In this document: positions 48,508-58,994 of the stretch, piece by piece
How positions within the stretch are numbered: position 1 is the first letter of the stretch
Layout of the letters: each line of letters begins with the position of its first letter
Assembly: GCF_014191985.1 (NCBI RefSeq)
Contig: NZ_JACHXI010000014.1
Span: forward strand, 42,524-106,523
Origin: Azomonas macrocytogenes
Lineage (GTDB): Bacteria > Pseudomonadota > Gammaproteobacteria > Pseudomonadales > Pseudomonadaceae
DNA length: 64,000 bases
Direction: 5' to 3'
Position numbers and translations under genes: made by a program
Notes under the pieces: generated by a model
What the model was told of the DNA's origin: nothing
What the model saw: the letters and a program-made list of their open reading frames with translations, nothing else
Databases searched by the model: none

Positions 48508-48972
48508 ATGCTCGAGATCTGTCGAAATGCTCAGGAACGCTGGGGAGGCGTGCATCTTCTGATCGATCGCTGGTTGCAGGATCGCTATGAGCTCATCAGA
48601 ACCTATGTCGCACTGCAAGACGACCCAGGCAATGCAGGGCCTCAGCCGCTGCAGGAGTTCTGCGAATTGCTGCTGGACTATTGCTCGGCCGGTCACTTCG
48701 AAATCTATGAACACCTGATCAAGGAAGCCGAGGCCTTCGATGATCGGCGTGCCCTCGAACTGGCCAGCCAGATCTATCCACGCATCCAGGTCATCACCAG
48801 GATGGTTCTTTCCTTCAACGATCACTGCACTAATGGCGATTGCTGCAGCCGCCCGACGCTGACCGAGGATTTCCGGCGCCTTGGCCAGCATTTGCTCGAG
48901 CGCTTCGAGCTGGAAGACTGCCTGATCGAAGTGCTTCACACCGCTCACGAGCAGCCAGTGACGGCCGCCTGA
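48508..48972 (+). CDS. algQ: AlgQ (Rsd-family anti-sigma-70 factor)
   Basis: A 154-residue helical-bundle protein of the Rsd/AlgQ family ([24 protein letters not shown], then [20 protein letters not shown]). It binds region 4 of sigma-70 and frees core enzyme for alternative sigma factors such as AlgU, which helps alginate production. A strong GGGAGGTGAT lies 7 bases before the ATG. It stands before algP, as in Pseudomonas. Confidence 0.94.
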   Translation: MLEICRNAQERWGGVHLLIDRWLQDRYELIRTYVALQDDPGNAGPQPLQEFCELLLDYCSAGHFEIYEHLIKEAEAFDDRRALELASQIYPRIQVITRMVLSFNDHCTNGDCCSRPTLTEDFRRLGQHLLERFELEDCLIEVLHTAHEQPVTAA

Positions 48973-49005
48973 TTCCAGGCCATGGCTTTATGGTAACGGC
49001 GGGCT

Positions 49006-49024
49006 TGCAGATTTTATATCTGCA
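49006..49024. terminator. Short hairpin after algQ
   Basis: TGCAGAT and ATCTGCA pair around a 5-base loop, 34 bases after the algQ stop. Only 7 base pairs and no T-run, so termination is uncertain. Confidence 0.4.
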
Positions 49025-49086
49025 GGCCTGCAGTCAGCCGATCTAATCTTGTAGACGTCACCCTTCTCACCCACCAGGTTTGCACA

Positions 49087-49737
49087 ATGTCCAGTAAGAG
49101 AGCTTCGTCCGTGTCTCCCCTGAATCTGCTTCAGCAAATGTCTGCCAGCCTCGTCGAGCATCTGGAAAAGGCTTGTGCAAAGGCTGATAAGCAAGCCAGC
49201 ATCTTGCTCGGTGACTTGGAGAAGGAAAGAGGTAAAGTCCAGAAAAAATTATCCAAGGCGCGCACTCGGCTGGATGAGGCAGCGGCTGCGGGCAAATCCA
49301 AGGCCCACGCCAAAGCGCAACTGCTCTTCGATGAGCTGGATGAGTCGTTGCACTTGTTGCAATACCGCCAGAACGAGCTATTGGCCTATGTGGACAAACT
49401 CAAATCGGATTCCGCGCGGAGCCTGGAACTGGCCAAGGGTATTAGCGATGTGGAGCGTGCTGCCCATGAGGCCTTGACCGCATCCAAACGTCCGCCCGTG
49501 GTGAAGGCACCGTCTCGCAAGGCCCAGGCGGCGACTCCGGGCAAGACCCGGCCGACGACTGCGCGTATCTCCCGGTCCAAGGCTGTCGAGGCTCCAGTCG
49601 AGAAAATCGAAGTTCAAGTGCCCACCGAGCCGACCAAGCCAGTGCGTTCGCGAAGCCGATCCGGCACGTCCCCGATCAACTCCCGGCGCGTGGCCAAACC
49701 GAAAGCAACTCCGCCTCAGGACAGCCCGAGCGAATAA
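49087..49737 (+). CDS. algP: AlgP-like histone-type regulator with short tail
   Basis: A 216-residue protein: an alpha-helical N-terminal AlgP domain (NLLQQMSASLVEHLEKACAKA… about 1-130) and a Lys/Arg/Pro/Ser-rich tail (about 140-216; KAPSRKAQAATPGK, KPVRSRSRSGTS). P. aeruginosa AlgP has about 350 residues with dozens of KPAA repeats; here these repeats are absent and the tail is short. Position between algQ and the ABC-F gene supports the call. It may bind DNA weakly through its basic tail. Confidence 0.85.
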   Translation: MSSKRASSVSPLNLLQQMSASLVEHLEKACAKADKQASILLGDLEKERGKVQKKLSKARTRLDEAAAAGKSKAHAKAQLLFDELDESLHLLQYRQNELLAYVDKLKSDSARSLELAKGISDVERAAHEALTASKRPPVVKAPSRKAQAATPGKTRPTTARISRSKAVEAPVEKIEVQVPTEPTKPVRSRSRSGTSPINSRRVAKPKATPPQDSPSE

Positions 49738-49841
49738 CTGCCTGCTGCTCACCATCGGCAAGACCACTGACCACCGGCTGGAAGGTTTTTCCATGCAGAT
49801 CGTATGGAGCGAACGGGTGAGCTGGTAAACTTCGCGGCCAT

Positions 49842-51752
49842 ATGATCCGACTTCAGAATCTCACCCTGCAACGTGGCCCGCAGCGCCTGCTCGAAGGCGC
49901 CGAGCTGACTATCCATCCCGGCCAGAAAGTTGGCCTGATCGGTGCCAATGGTGCTGGCAAATCCACGCTGTTCGCCTTGCTGCGCGGCGAGCTGGGGCCG
50001 GATGCCGGTGATTGTCTGCTGCCCGCCGACTGGCGTATCGCCCACATGCAGCAGGAAGTCGCTACGCTCGACCGGCTGGCAGTGGATTACGTGCTCGATG
50101 GCGACCAGCAGCTACGCCGCATCCAGTCCGAATTGATTGCTGCAGAAGCAGCCCAGGACGGTACGGCCGTCGCCCGTCTGCACATCGAGCTGGACAATGC
50201 CGACGGCTACAGTGCCGCTGCGCGAGCGCGCAAGCTATTGGCTGGCCTGGGTTTTTCTACAGAACAGATGGAGCGGCGCGTAGGCGATTTTTCCGGTGGC
50301 TGGCGAATGCGCCTGAACCTGGCCCAGGCGCTCATGTGTCCTTCCGAGCTGCTGTTACTGGACGAGCCGACCAACCACCTCGATCTGGATGCGATCCTCT
50401 GGCTTGAGGATTGGCTGAAAGGTTATCCCGGCACCCTGCTACTGATCTCCCACGACCGCGATTTCCTCGATTCGGTGGTCGATCATGTGGTGCACCTGGA
50501 ACAGTGCAAACTGACGCTGTATCGCGGCGGCTACTCGGCCTTCGAGCGCACTCGTGCCGAACGCCTGGCGCAACAGCAGCAGGCCTACGAAAAGCAGCAG
50601 ACGCAACGTGCGCATATGGAAAGCTTCATCCGCCGGTTCAAGGCCCAGGCGACCAAGGCTCGCCAGGCACAGAGCAGGATCAAGGCACTGGAACGGCTTG
50701 AGGAACTGGCTCCGGCACATGTGGATTCGCCGTTCGATTTCAGTTTTCGTGACGCTGACAAGGTATCCAGCCCGTTGCTGGATCTTGCCGAAGGGCATTT
50801 GGGGTATGCCGGCAAGACCGTTCTGCAACAGGTCAAACTGCAACTGGTGCCCGGTGCGCGGATTGGTTTGCTTGGCCCCAACGGCGCTGGCAAATCCACG
50901 CTGATCAAGACACTGGCCGGTGAACTGCAACCACTTGGCGGATACCTGACGCGAGGAGAAAACCTGGTGGTTGGCTATTTCGCCCAGCATCAACTGGATG
51001 CACTCGATGCTGCCGCCAGCCCCTTGTTGCACTTGCAGCGTATCGCCGCGACCGAGCGCGAACAGGTACTGCGCGATTTTCTGGGTGGCTTCGATTTTCG
51101 AGGCAACCGCTGTGACGAGCCGGTAGGCAATTTTTCTGGTGGCGAGAAGGCGCGCCTGGCGCTGGCTCTGATCGCCTGGGGCAAGCCTAATCTACTGTTG
51201 CTGGACGAGCCGACCAACCATCTCGATCTGGAAATGCGTTTGGCCCTGACCATGGCCTTGCAGGATTTTGCCGGTGCCGTGCTGGTGGTTTCCCATGACC
51301 GGCACTTGCTCAAGAGCACTACCGACGAGTTCCTGTTGGTTTCGGCTGGCCGGGTTCAACCTTTCGCCGGCGATCTTGACGACTATGCCCGCTGGCTGGT
51401 GGATTACCGTGCGCAACAAGCCGCGCCTGCCGCCACGGCAGGCGGCGCTCCAGTAGCCGACAAGCGTGCCCAGCGTCAGGCTGCCGCTGCGCTACGTCAA
51501 CAACTGGCCCCGCACAAGCGGCAAGCTGAGAAGCTGGAAAAAGAGCTGGGTAGCCTGCAAGAAAAGCTTGCTGCGCTGGAAAATCGCCTGGGTGATGCTG
51601 TGTTGTACGAAGCTGCCAGAAAGGGCGAGTTGCGTGAGCTGCTTGCCGAGCAGGCTACCTGCAAAGGGCGCGAGGCCGAGCTGGAAGAGGCCTGGCTGGA
51701 AGCTCTGGAGGCGCTGGAAAGGTTGCAGAGCGAGCTGGGCTCGGAAGCCTGA
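49842..51752 (+). CDS. ABC-F family ATPase (YheS-type)
   Basis: A 636-residue cytosolic protein with two ABC domains joined by a linker. Walker A motifs GANGAGKS (about residue 36) and GPNGAGKS, signatures FSGGWRMRLNLA and FSGGEKARLALA, and Walker B LLLLDEPTNHLDL twice. A C-terminal coiled-coil (QLAPHKRQAEKLEKELGS…) follows. ABC-F proteins act on the ribosome as translation factors. The gene directly follows algP in Pseudomonas as well. Confidence 0.92.
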   Translation: MIRLQNLTLQRGPQRLLEGAELTIHPGQKVGLIGANGAGKSTLFALLRGELGPDAGDCLLPADWRIAHMQQEVATLDRLAVDYVLDGDQQLRRIQSELIAAEAAQDGTAVARLHIELDNADGYSAAARARKLLAGLGFSTEQMERRVGDFSGGWRMRLNLAQALMCPSELLLLDEPTNHLDLDAILWLEDWLKGYPGTLLLISHDRDFLDSVVDHVVHLEQCKLTLYRGGYSAFERTRAERLAQQQQAYEKQQTQRAHMESFIRRFKAQATKARQAQSRIKALERLEELAPAHVDSPFDFSFRDADKVSSPLLDLAEGHLGYAGKTVLQQVKLQLVPGARIGLLGPNGAGKSTLIKTLAGELQPLGGYLTRGENLVVGYFAQHQLDALDAAASPLLHLQRIAATEREQVLRDFLGGFDFRGNRCDEPVGNFSGGEKARLALALIAWGKPNLLLLDEPTNHLDLEMRLALTMALQDFAGAVLVVSHDRHLLKSTTDEFLLVSAGRVQPFAGDLDDYARWLVDYRAQQAAPAATAGGAPVADKRAQRQAAAALRQQLAPHKRQAEKLEKELGSLQEKLAALENRLGDAVLYEAARKGELRELLAEQATCKGREAELEEAWLEALEALERLQSELGSEA

Positions 51753-51887
51753 GCCTTTGATCACTGCCTCGCCGCTCTCCCGGTCTTTGCGGTTTTTGCG
51801 GCTCTGAGAAGCTGGTGGTTCTTGCCATGATCGATCAATCGAAGGGGCGTATTGCCCATGAATTCAGATTCAAGAGGCGGACAGACC

Positions 51888-52340
51888 ATGCGTGTGTGGA
51901 TCGATGCCGATGCTTGTCCGCGCGGAGCAAAGGATCAACTAATCAAGTTTGCACTCAAGCGTAAGTTCGAGGTGGTACTGGTGGCAGGGCAAAGCCAGGT
52001 CAAGCCTGCTTTCGCCTGCGTCCGTCTGGTTATTGTGCCGAGCGGGCCGGACGCAGCGGACGATTATCTGGTCGAGAATGCCATGCCCGGTGAACTGGTC
52101 ATCTGCAGCGATGTTCCGCTGGCCGACCGACTGGTCAAAAAAGGCGTGTCTGCGCTGGATCCGCGTGGCCGGGAATTCGATGAACGCAACATGGGCGAGC
52201 GTCTGGCGGTACGCAATCTTTTCACGGATCTGCGCGAACAGGGGCAAGTAGGGGGTGGCCAGGCTGCCTATGGCGAGCGGGACAGGCAGATCTTCGCCAA
52301 TAGCCTGGATCGAATACTCGCCAGATTGATGCGTAACTGA
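51888..52340 (+). CDS. yaiI: YaiI/YqxD family (DUF188) protein
   Basis: A 150-residue PIN-like-fold protein, MRVWIDADACPRGAKDQ at the start, with the family core CSDVPLADRLVKKGVSALDPRGREF. ATG 51888 is chosen for the AGGCGG upstream; a longer frame from 51852 would add only residues not found in relatives. The role is unknown, with an assumed nuclease-like fold. Confidence 0.88.
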   Translation: MRVWIDADACPRGAKDQLIKFALKRKFEVVLVAGQSQVKPAFACVRLVIVPSGPDAADDYLVENAMPGELVICSDVPLADRLVKKGVSALDPRGREFDERNMGERLAVRNLFTDLREQGQVGGGQAAYGERDRQIFANSLDRILARLMRN

Positions 52341-52515
52341 CTGTAGAAAGAATGTCCTGCTGCCGGGAGGTAGGTATGCCTCCCGGCGAGCAATCGTGAA
52401 GAAACGAAGGTCCATCATCATCCAGGCGGAACTGCTCAGCTCAGTGGCGATGGCCATGCCAGGTGGGGCGATCCGCAAATGACGCCGAAGTCATCAATCT
52501 CCCGATAATCCGGTA

Positions 52516-53241
52516 TTACTGGGGAGTAGCCGCAAGCTCCGGCTTGTCGCGGGATGGCTCCTCTGCACCCAGGGCTCGTGCAACAAGACCGCCGATAATG
52601 CCACCGGCAATGGGAGCCAGCCAGAATAGCCAGAGCTGCTCTATATAAGCGCCTCCTGCAAACAGAGCGGGACCTGTGCTGCGGGCCGGGTTGACGGAAG
52701 TATTGGTTACCGGGATCGCAATCAGATGGATCAGCGTCAGAGCCAGCCCGATGGCAATCGGAGCAAAGCCCCCTGGAGCACGAGGAGATGTGGCCCCCAT
52801 GATAACGATGAGAAAAAAGAACGTGGCGACCACTTCAATGATCAGGCTGGCCGACAATCCGTAGTGTCCCGGGCTGAGATCGCCATAACCATTGGAGGCA
52901 AAACCGCCAATGACAAAATCGGGCTTACCGATGGCAATTGAGTAAAGCACGGCAGAAGCGACGATAGCGCCGGCGACTTGAGCAACGATATACGGCGTAA
53001 TGTAACTGGCAGGAATACGCCCGCCCGCCCACAGTCCTAGCGTTACGGCTGGATTGAAATGTCCACCTGAAATGTGGCCGACGGCATAGGCCATCGTCAG
53101 GACCGTCAAACCAAAAGCCAGGGCAACACCCGCAAAGCCAATGCCGAGCGTTGGAAATGCAGCAGCTAGAACCGCAGATCCGCATCCCCCGAATGTCAAC
53201 CAGAAGGTTCCAAGAAATTCCGCTAGAACTTTTTTAAACAT
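52516..53241 (-). CDS. aqpZ: Aquaporin Z
   Basis: A 241-residue water channel with six helices and two NPA motifs (HFNPAVTLG at 63-65, and [10 protein letters not shown] near 190, whose Arg belongs to the selectivity filter). The start is placed at ATG 53241, nine bases after GGAG; ATG 53247 stands too close to that site. Water rather than glycerol selectivity fits the family. Confidence 0.94.
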   Translation of the reverse strand: MFKKVLAEFLGTFWLTFGGCGSAVLAAAFPTLGIGFAGVALAFGLTVLTMAYAVGHISGGHFNPAVTLGLWAGGRIPASYITPYIVAQVAGAIVASAVLYSIAIGKPDFVIGGFASNGYGDLSPGHYGLSASLIIEVVATFFFLIVIMGATSPRAPGGFAPIAIGLALTLIHLIAIPVTNTSVNPARSTGPALFAGGAYIEQLWLFWLAPIAGGIIGGLVARALGAEEPSRDKPELAATPQ

Positions 53242-53581
53242 AAACATCTTCTCCATGATGAATATTGCGTTCTTAAGCGTAGCCAAGGGTGGGAGAGTTG
53301 CTTGCCATCTTTATCAAGATCAGCGGGCTGTATTGATAAAGATGATGCGGTGGACGGGAAGGAGGTTTTGTTGCCGCATGGGGAGCCTGCCCTTGAGGAC
53401 TGTTTGTGTCGGACCTCTGATCGGTGCGCCAACAAACCCTGGAGTATTTTCACCAAAACAGGCTTAGGGATCGGCTTTCAGTTGGAGGGCTGCAAGGATG
53501 GCTTTTCATCCAACCTCCAACCTCCAACCTTTAGCGGCTTGCGGAGTTGCCAGGCATGCGCTGAAGGAGAGTGAAAGCGCT
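53242..53581. other. Spacer upstream of aqpZ with a nested hairpin
   Basis: No gene is seen in this 340-base stretch. Near its right end a nested hairpin runs 53482-53520: TTGGAGG/CCTCCAA outside and GGATG/CATCC inside, followed by a second copy of CCTCCAA. It may be a 3' end structure or a REP-like remnant; the downstream DUF3597 gene ends 62 bases on. Confidence 0.55.
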
Positions 53582-53986
53582 CTAGCTCAATAGCTCTGCT
53601 GGTATATTGCCGCCGTTTTCGGCCAGCTTCTGCATAACCGTCTTATGCAGCCATATATTCATTTGCGCCGAATCTGCCAGTTTGTCTTGCGGGCAATGCA
53701 GTTCGGTGGCCAGTTCCTTACGGGCTGACAGACTGCTATCGAGACCCAGAAGCTTTAAAAGATCGACGATAGAGGTGCGCCAGTTGAGCTTTTCAGGATT
53801 GTTTGCCGCCAGTCCTTCCAGTTTGGCAACTACGTCCACCTGGCTGATTGCCTGAGGCGCAGGCGCTGTATCCGAAGCCGTTGTACCGGTTTCCGTTACT
53901 GGGGTTCCCGGTGCTGCCTGGGGAGATGTTGTTTCTGTTTTCTTGCCGAGACCGAGTTTCTCTTTTATCAGACTGAACAGACTCAT
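53582..53986 (-). CDS. DUF3597 domain protein
   Basis: A 134-residue protein: short helical N-terminus (MSLFSLIKEKLGLGKK), a Thr/Pro/Ala-rich linker (about 18-55), and the DUF3597 domain (VDVVAKLEGLAANNPEKLNWRTSIVDLLKLLGLDSSLSARKELA, in part). GAGAGGTAA precedes ATG 53986. Family members are often stress-related small proteins; no function is established. Confidence 0.82.
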   Translation of the reverse strand: MSLFSLIKEKLGLGKKTETTSPQAAPGTPVTETGTTASDTAPAPQAISQVDVVAKLEGLAANNPEKLNWRTSIVDLLKLLGLDSSLSARKELATELHCPQDKLADSAQMNIWLHKTVMQKLAENGGNIPAELLS

Positions 53987-54100
53987 GACGTTACCTCTCT
54001 TTGATGTGGGTTTCATGTATGGGTTGGATTCAATTCGCTCCAATAAAGCGATAACCGATCCAACGAAAGCCAGGCCAGAGGGTCAGGGCTGCAAAGCCCC

Positions 54101-54850
54101 CTATGCCTGCTTGTTAAGCCCTTGCAACAGCTCGATGGGCAGCGGGAAGATGATGGTCGAGTTCTTGTCCACGGCGATATTGCTCAATGTCTGCATGTAG
54201 CGCAGTTGCATGGCACCGGACTGACGATTGAGAACTTCGGCGGCCTGCATGAGTTTCTCCGAGGCCTGCAGTTCGCCTTCGGCGTGGATCACCTTGGCGC
54301 GCCGTTCCCGTTCGGCTTCGGCCTGTTTAGCGATGGCGCGGACCATCGACTCATCGAGATCGACGTGCTTGATCTCAACGTTCGCTACCTTGATACCCCA
54401 GGCGTCGGTCTGCGCATCCAGCACTTGCCGGATATCACTATTGAGCCGCTCGCGTTCGGCGAGCATCTCGTCCAGCTCATGCTTGCCGAGTACCGCGCGC
54501 AGGGTGGTCTGCGCCAGTTGGCTGGTGGCGGCGAAGTAGTCTTCGACCTGGATGATCGCCTTCTGCGGGTCGATCACGCGGAAGTACACCACCGCATTGA
54601 CCTTGACCGAGACGTTGTCGCGGGAGATCACATCCTGGGTGGGCACGTCCAGAACGATGGTCCGCAGGTCGACGCGCACCATCTGTTGCAAGCCCGGAAT
54701 GAGGATGACCAGCCCCGGTCCCTTGACCCGCCAGAAACGCCCGAGCTGGAACACCACGCCACGCTGATATTCGCGCAGGATGCGGAAGGCCGACAGCAAC
54801 AGGCCGATCAGCAGGACCACCAGAACAATAAAACTCAGTTCGAAATGCAT
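54101..54850 (-). CDS. Slipin/stomatin-family SPFH protein
   Basis: A 249-residue membrane protein: one N-terminal helix ([22 protein letters not shown]) and a prohibitin-homology domain ([39 protein letters not shown], in part), ending in a short coiled coil. The ATG shares its first base with the stop of the preceding nfeD gene (TGATG), so the two are made together, as in the classic NfeD-stomatin pair. Confidence 0.92.
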   Translation of the reverse strand: MHFELSFIVLVVLLIGLLLSAFRILREYQRGVVFQLGRFWRVKGPGLVILIPGLQQMVRVDLRTIVLDVPTQDVISRDNVSVKVNAVVYFRVIDPQKAIIQVEDYFAATSQLAQTTLRAVLGKHELDEMLAERERLNSDIRQVLDAQTDAWGIKVANVEIKHVDLDESMVRAIAKQAEAERERRAKVIHAEGELQASEKLMQAAEVLNRQSGAMQLRYMQTLSNIAVDKNSTIIFPLPIELLQGLNKQA

Positions 54851-56247
54851 CACGGATCTCCTTGCGGCGGTGTTTTCTCGGCCGCGATGACGTTGAGCTG
54901 CAACCCCTTGCGTGCCAGTACCCGCACTTGTTGACCGGGTTGCAAGGGCGTCTGGCTGAGCACTTGCCAGTTTTCTCCCTGCAGCGATACCCAACCATTC
55001 AACCGGTTGTCTGGTTGCACGGCGTCGATCCGCGCCAGGCTGCCGATCAGCTCGGTGTCACCGCCGACCAGCGGGCGTCGTCTGGCGCGCAAGGCCAGGC
55101 TGGTGATGGCAAAGATTGCCAGGGCGCTGATAAAGCCCAGGGTCACGATCAGCGACAGCGGAATGCCGAAACCAGGCACATCGGTATCGATCAAAATCAG
55201 GGCACCGAAGATGAACGCCACCACACCGCCGATACCGAGCATGCCGAAGCTCGGCAGAAAAGCTTCGGCAGTCATGAAGGCAAGACCGAGCAGGATCAAG
55301 GCGATTCCAGCATAGCTCACCGGCAGCAGCTGCAAGGCGTACAGCGCGAGGATCAGGCAGATGCCGCCGAGCACACCACCGATACCACTGCCCGGATTGG
55401 AAAACTCGAAGATCAGGCCATAGACGCCGATCATCATCAGCAGCAGGGCGATACTGGGGTTGGTGATCACTGCCAGGAACTGCGTACGCCAGTCCGGCGC
55501 ATGGCTGATCACTGTCGCGCCGGCAGTCTGCAGGGTCACCTCGGCACCGCCCGCCGTGAGAGTCTTGCCGTCCAATTGCCGGAGCAGATCGGCCGTGTCA
55601 TTGGCCAGGTAATCGATCACCTTGAGTTCGCGGGCTTCGCTGGCAGTCAGACTGACCGCCTCGCGCACCGCCTGTTCGGCCCACTCGGCGTTGCGTCCAC
55701 GCAATACCGCCAGACCGCGGATGTAGGCAGCGGCATCGTTGATCTGCTTCCGGCTCAGGGCATCCTCCGTACGCGGTTCGCTTTCACTGTCGGCAGGCTT
55801 GCTGTCCTCCTGCCTGGCGGGTTTGTCCGCCGGCGCTGGAGAGCCGGGTGGACCGCCGATCTGTACCGGCGTGGCCGCGCCTAGGTTGGTGCCGGGTGTC
55901 ATCGCCGCGATATGGCTGGCATAGAGGATATAAGTGCCAGCACTGGCCGCTCGGGCACCGCCCGGAGTCACAAAGCTGGCGACCGGTATCGGGCTGGCGA
56001 GAATCGCCTTGATGATCGTGCGCATCGACGTGTCCAGGCCGCCTGGGGTGTCCATGCCGATCACCACCAGCTGTGCCCCTTCGTCCACGGCGCGAGCCAT
56101 GCCGCGTACCAGATAATCGGCGCTGGCCGGACCGATCGCACCATCGACACGCAACTCCACCACCACAGCCGGCGCCGCCGTCAGCCCTGCAGACAGCAGC
56201 GACAACAGCAGCGCAAGGAACCAGCGGCGTATCAGCGAAGCATCCAC
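54850..56247 (-). CDS. nfeD: NfeD-type membrane serine protease (long form)
   Basis: A 465-residue protein: signal peptide, ClpP-like domain with catalytic Ser 102 ([11 protein letters not shown]), an acidic/Pro linker (about 125-165), four membrane helices (about 235-365) and a C-terminal OB-fold NfeD domain ([27 protein letters not shown], in part). It is the long NfeD class (1b) that cuts stomatin C-termini. The slipin gene is translationally coupled to it. Confidence 0.91.
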   Translation of the reverse strand: MDASLIRRWFLALLLSLLSAGLTAAPAVVVELRVDGAIGPASADYLVRGMARAVDEGAQLVVIGMDTPGGLDTSMRTIIKAILASPIPVASFVTPGGARAASAGTYILYASHIAAMTPGTNLGAATPVQIGGPPGSPAPADKPARQEDSKPADSESEPRTEDALSRKQINDAAAYIRGLAVLRGRNAEWAEQAVREAVSLTASEARELKVIDYLANDTADLLRQLDGKTLTAGGAEVTLQTAGATVISHAPDWRTQFLAVITNPSIALLLMMIGVYGLIFEFSNPGSGIGGVLGGICLILALYALQLLPVSYAGIALILLGLAFMTAEAFLPSFGMLGIGGVVAFIFGALILIDTDVPGFGIPLSLIVTLGFISALAIFAITSLALRARRRPLVGGDTELIGSLARIDAVQPDNRLNGWVSLQGENWQVLSQTPLQPGQQVRVLARKGLQLNVIAAEKTPPQGDP

Positions 56248-56793
56248 GGCCTCCTCCCCGGTAGCCGTCAGGGTTGTTTCAACCTGCGGTAAGGACGGCT
56301 ACCTACTTAGATATAGCGTAGACAATGGTTTTCGCTGGTCCGTGCGTCTTCACCTGCATCTACGTGTGACTGGCAGCAGACTGCGCTATCCGTAAACCGG
56401 TGAGATATGCCGGTATAGAGGTAAATCCACCGAGACTGCCACTGGATGGCTGGTGACAACTGTCATGCCATATTTCTGCAAAGAAAGGCGACCAGGCTGT
56501 GCAACGAGTACGCGTTGCTTGGTGAGCGCATCCCCCAAATACCTTGCTTGCTGCCCTGGAGGCGCCATGGCAAAGCTGCTGTATATAGCAAGGACTAAAA
56601 AAGCATGTTTATTTAGAAAAAATTAGTCGAAAGACGACATAAAAAAATTCACATTATTCGGATAGCACCAACATAAAAAAAACAACTATCTGAAAAATAA
56701 AGATTTTTTTTTGCAGGAAAGGCCGATTTAACAGGTACATAACTTGCACACACTCTCCTGACCGATTAGCCCCATAACAGGAGAAACTTCATC
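56248..56793. other. Control region upstream of the fix operon
   Basis: No gene is seen in this 546-base spacer. The last 200 bases are AT-rich and hold a sigma-54-like promoter (listed separately). I found no perfect NifA enhancer (TGT, ten bases, ACA) within about 300 bases upstream of it. A short TGACA/TGTCA dyad lies at 56454-56465. Confidence 0.5.
56734..56748 (+). promoter_or_regulatory. Sigma-54-type promoter of the ferredoxin-fixABCX operon
   Basis: GGTACATAACTTGCA has the invariant GG and GC exactly 10 bases apart and TTGCA at -12; the -24 box reads AGGTAC rather than TGGCAC. It stands 45 bases before the ferredoxin ATG, giving a leader of about 35 bases. Sigma-54 control is expected for nitrogen-fixation genes. 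Confidence 0.75.
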
Positions 56794-57012
56794 ATGGCCT
56801 ATAAAATCAACGGTTCCGAATGCACCGCCTGTGCTGCCTGTGAAGCCGACTGCCCGAACGATGCCATCTATGAAAAGAGTGGTGTCTACGCCATCAAGCC
56901 TGATCTGTGCACCGAATGCGTCGGCGAATACGACGAACCCCAGTGCGTAATCAACTGCCCGGTCGACTGCATCAAGGTTGACAAGAGCGTACCTCGCTAT
57001 CAGGCCAACTGA
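56794..57012 (+). CDS. 2[4Fe-4S] ferredoxin of the fix operon
   Basis: A 72-residue ferredoxin with two clusters: CTACAACEADCP and CTECVGEYDEPQCVINCPVDC, the second with the extended loop typical of nif/fix-associated ferredoxins. It is a likely low-potential electron carrier between FixABCX and nitrogenase. AGGAGA precedes the ATG; fixA follows by 33 bases. Confidence 0.93.
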   Translation: MAYKINGSECTACAACEADCPNDAIYEKSGVYAIKPDLCTECVGEYDEPQCVINCPVDCIKVDKSVPRYQAN

Positions 57013-57045
57013 TCCTTCTTTGTTACTTTTGGAGCACCAATAAGC

Positions 57046-57888
57046 ATGCATAGCGTCGTCTGCATCAAGCAGGTGCCGGACTCGGCCCAGATCCGGGTAC
57101 ATCCGGTCACCAACACCATCATGCGCCAGGGCGTCCCGGCCATTATCAACCCCTATGACCTGTTCGCGCTGGAAGAGGCCCTGCGTCTCAAGGACAAGTT
57201 CGGCGGTACGGTAACCGTGATCACCATGGGTCCGCCCATGGCCGAGGCGGCCCTGCGCAAGTGCCTCTCGTTTGGTGCCGACGACGCCATCCTGGTTTCG
57301 GACCGTGCTTTTGCCGGTTCCGATACCCTGGCTACTTCCTATGCGCTCAGCGCCACTATTCGCAAGATCATGGAAGACATGCCCGTCGACCTGATCTTCA
57401 CCGGCAAGCAGACCATCGACGGCGATACCGCCCAGGTCGGGCCGGGCATCGCCAAGCGCCTGGACTTCCAACTCCTCACCTACGTCTCCAAGATCGTCGA
57501 CGTGGATACCGAGAAAAAAGAAATTCTCGTGGAGCGCCGGGCCGAGGGCGGTGTGCAACTGCTCAAAACTTCCACGCCCAGCCTGATCACCATGCTCGAA
57601 GGCACCAACGAAATGCGTTTCGGTGACCTGGACGACCTGTTCCGCGCCTCCCGCCACGAACTCAAGGTGTGGAACCGCGAAGCGGCCGGCATCGATGCGG
57701 TGGAAATGATCGGCCTCAAGGGCAGCCCCACCGTGGTCAGCAAGGTCTTCGCCCCACGGCCGCGCAGCAAGCGGGCCGAAATGATCGAAGTACATGACAG
57801 CGAACCGAAGAACCTGGCCGTGACCCTGCTGGCCAAACTGTTCACCCAGCATCCCAAGCTGGAACAGGAAATCGCCAAGCGGGCGTAA
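57046..57888 (+). CDS. fixA: FixA, electron-bifurcating ETF beta-type subunit
   Basis: A 280-residue ETF-beta homologue ([48 protein letters not shown], in family terms). With FixB, C and X it splits NADH electrons to quinone and to ferredoxin/flavodoxin for nitrogenase. It precedes fixB by 10 bases. Confidence 0.96.
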   Translation: MHSVVCIKQVPDSAQIRVHPVTNTIMRQGVPAIINPYDLFALEEALRLKDKFGGTVTVITMGPPMAEAALRKCLSFGADDAILVSDRAFAGSDTLATSYALSATIRKIMEDMPVDLIFTGKQTIDGDTAQVGPGIAKRLDFQLLTYVSKIVDVDTEKKEILVERRAEGGVQLLKTSTPSLITMLEGTNEMRFGDLDDLFRASRHELKVWNREAAGIDAVEMIGLKGSPTVVSKVFAPRPRSKRAEMIEVHDSEPKNLAVTLLAKLFTQHPKLEQEIAKRA

Positions 57889-57898
57889 GGACAACGAA

Positions 57899-58981
57899 AT
57901 GAGCGAACAACCGAAAAAATCCGCGAAGAAAAAGGTCGAACTAGACCCGCGCTTCGTCAATTACCGCCACGTCTGGGTCTGCATCGAGAGCGAACGCGGC
58001 GAAGTCCATCCGGTTTCCTGGGAGCTGCTGGGCGAAGGCCGCAAACTGGCCGACGCCTTGGGCGTGGAACTGTGCGGCGTGGTCATCTGTGGCCCTGGTG
58101 AGCGCGGCAAGGCCATCTGCGGCGAAGCGTTCCAATACGGCGCCGACAAATGCTACCTGCTCCAGGATGACGTGCTCCAGGATTACCGCAACGAGCCCTA
58201 CACCAAGGCGCTCACCGACCTGGTAAACACCTACCAGCCGGAAATCCTCATGCTCGGCGCCACCACGCTGGGCCGCGACCTGGCTGGCTCCGTAGCCACC
58301 ACGCTGGGCACTGGCCTGGTGGCCGACTGCACCGAACTGGTGATCGATACGGAAACCCGCAACCTGGCGTCCACCCGTCCGACATTCGGCGGTTCCTTGC
58401 TGTGTACCATCATGACCCAGCGTCACCGGCCGCAAATGGCCACCGTGCGCCCACGCGTGATGGCCATGCCGGAACCTGAAGCCTCGCGCGGCGGCGAGAT
58501 CATCGAGGTTCCCTTCTCCATGATCGAAGACAGCATCATCACCAAGGTGCTGGAGTTCATTGCCGACGATACCCGTGACAAGCCCAACCTGCCTTTCGCC
58601 GACATCATCGTCGCCGGTGGCCGCGGCCTGCGTACCCCGGAGAACTTCCAACTGGTCTGGGACCTGGCCAAGGTCCTGGGTGCCGAGGTGGGTGCCTCGC
58701 GTCCCGTAGTCCAGGCCGGCTGGGCCGAACTGGATCGCCAGGTGGGGCAGTCCGGCAAGACCGTGCGGCCCAAGCTCTACATTGCCGCCGGCATCTCCGG
58801 TGCCATCCAGCATCGCGTGGGCATGGACGGGGCGGACGTGATCATCGCCATCAACACCGACCCCCATGCGCCGATCTTCGAGTTTGCCCACTACGGTATC
58901 GTCGGCAACGCCACGACCATCCTTCCGGCGCTAACCGAAGCCTTCAAGGCCCATCTGTCCCAACTGAAAAAAGTCGGCTAA
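57899..58981 (+). CDS. fixB: FixB, electron-bifurcating ETF alpha-type subunit
   Basis: A 360-residue ETF-alpha homologue; the C-terminal FAD domain is clear ([60 protein letters not shown], in part, and the final [10 protein letters not shown]). It pairs with FixA to hold the bifurcating flavins. It opens with a basic stretch ([13 protein letters not shown]). fixC follows 13 bases on. Confidence 0.96.
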   Translation: MSEQPKKSAKKKVELDPRFVNYRHVWVCIESERGEVHPVSWELLGEGRKLADALGVELCGVVICGPGERGKAICGEAFQYGADKCYLLQDDVLQDYRNEPYTKALTDLVNTYQPEILMLGATTLGRDLAGSVATTLGTGLVADCTELVIDTETRNLASTRPTFGGSLLCTIMTQRHRPQMATVRPRVMAMPEPEASRGGEIIEVPFSMIEDSIITKVLEFIADDTRDKPNLPFADIIVAGGRGLRTPENFQLVWDLAKVLGAEVGASRPVVQAGWAELDRQVGQSGKTVRPKLYIAAGISGAIQHRVGMDGADVIIAINTDPHAPIFEFAHYGIVGNATTILPALTEAFKAHLSQLKKVG

Positions 58982-58994
58982 GCAGGAGAACATC

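Noticed and set aside
56454..56465. TGACA/TGTCA dyad as a NifA enhancer
   Set aside because: The NifA consensus is TGT, ten bases, ACA; this dyad has the wrong spacing and order.
56386..56568. Minus-strand 60-codon frame upstream of the fix operon
   Set aside because: No ribosome site and no recognisable protein; the region reads better as a promoter spacer.
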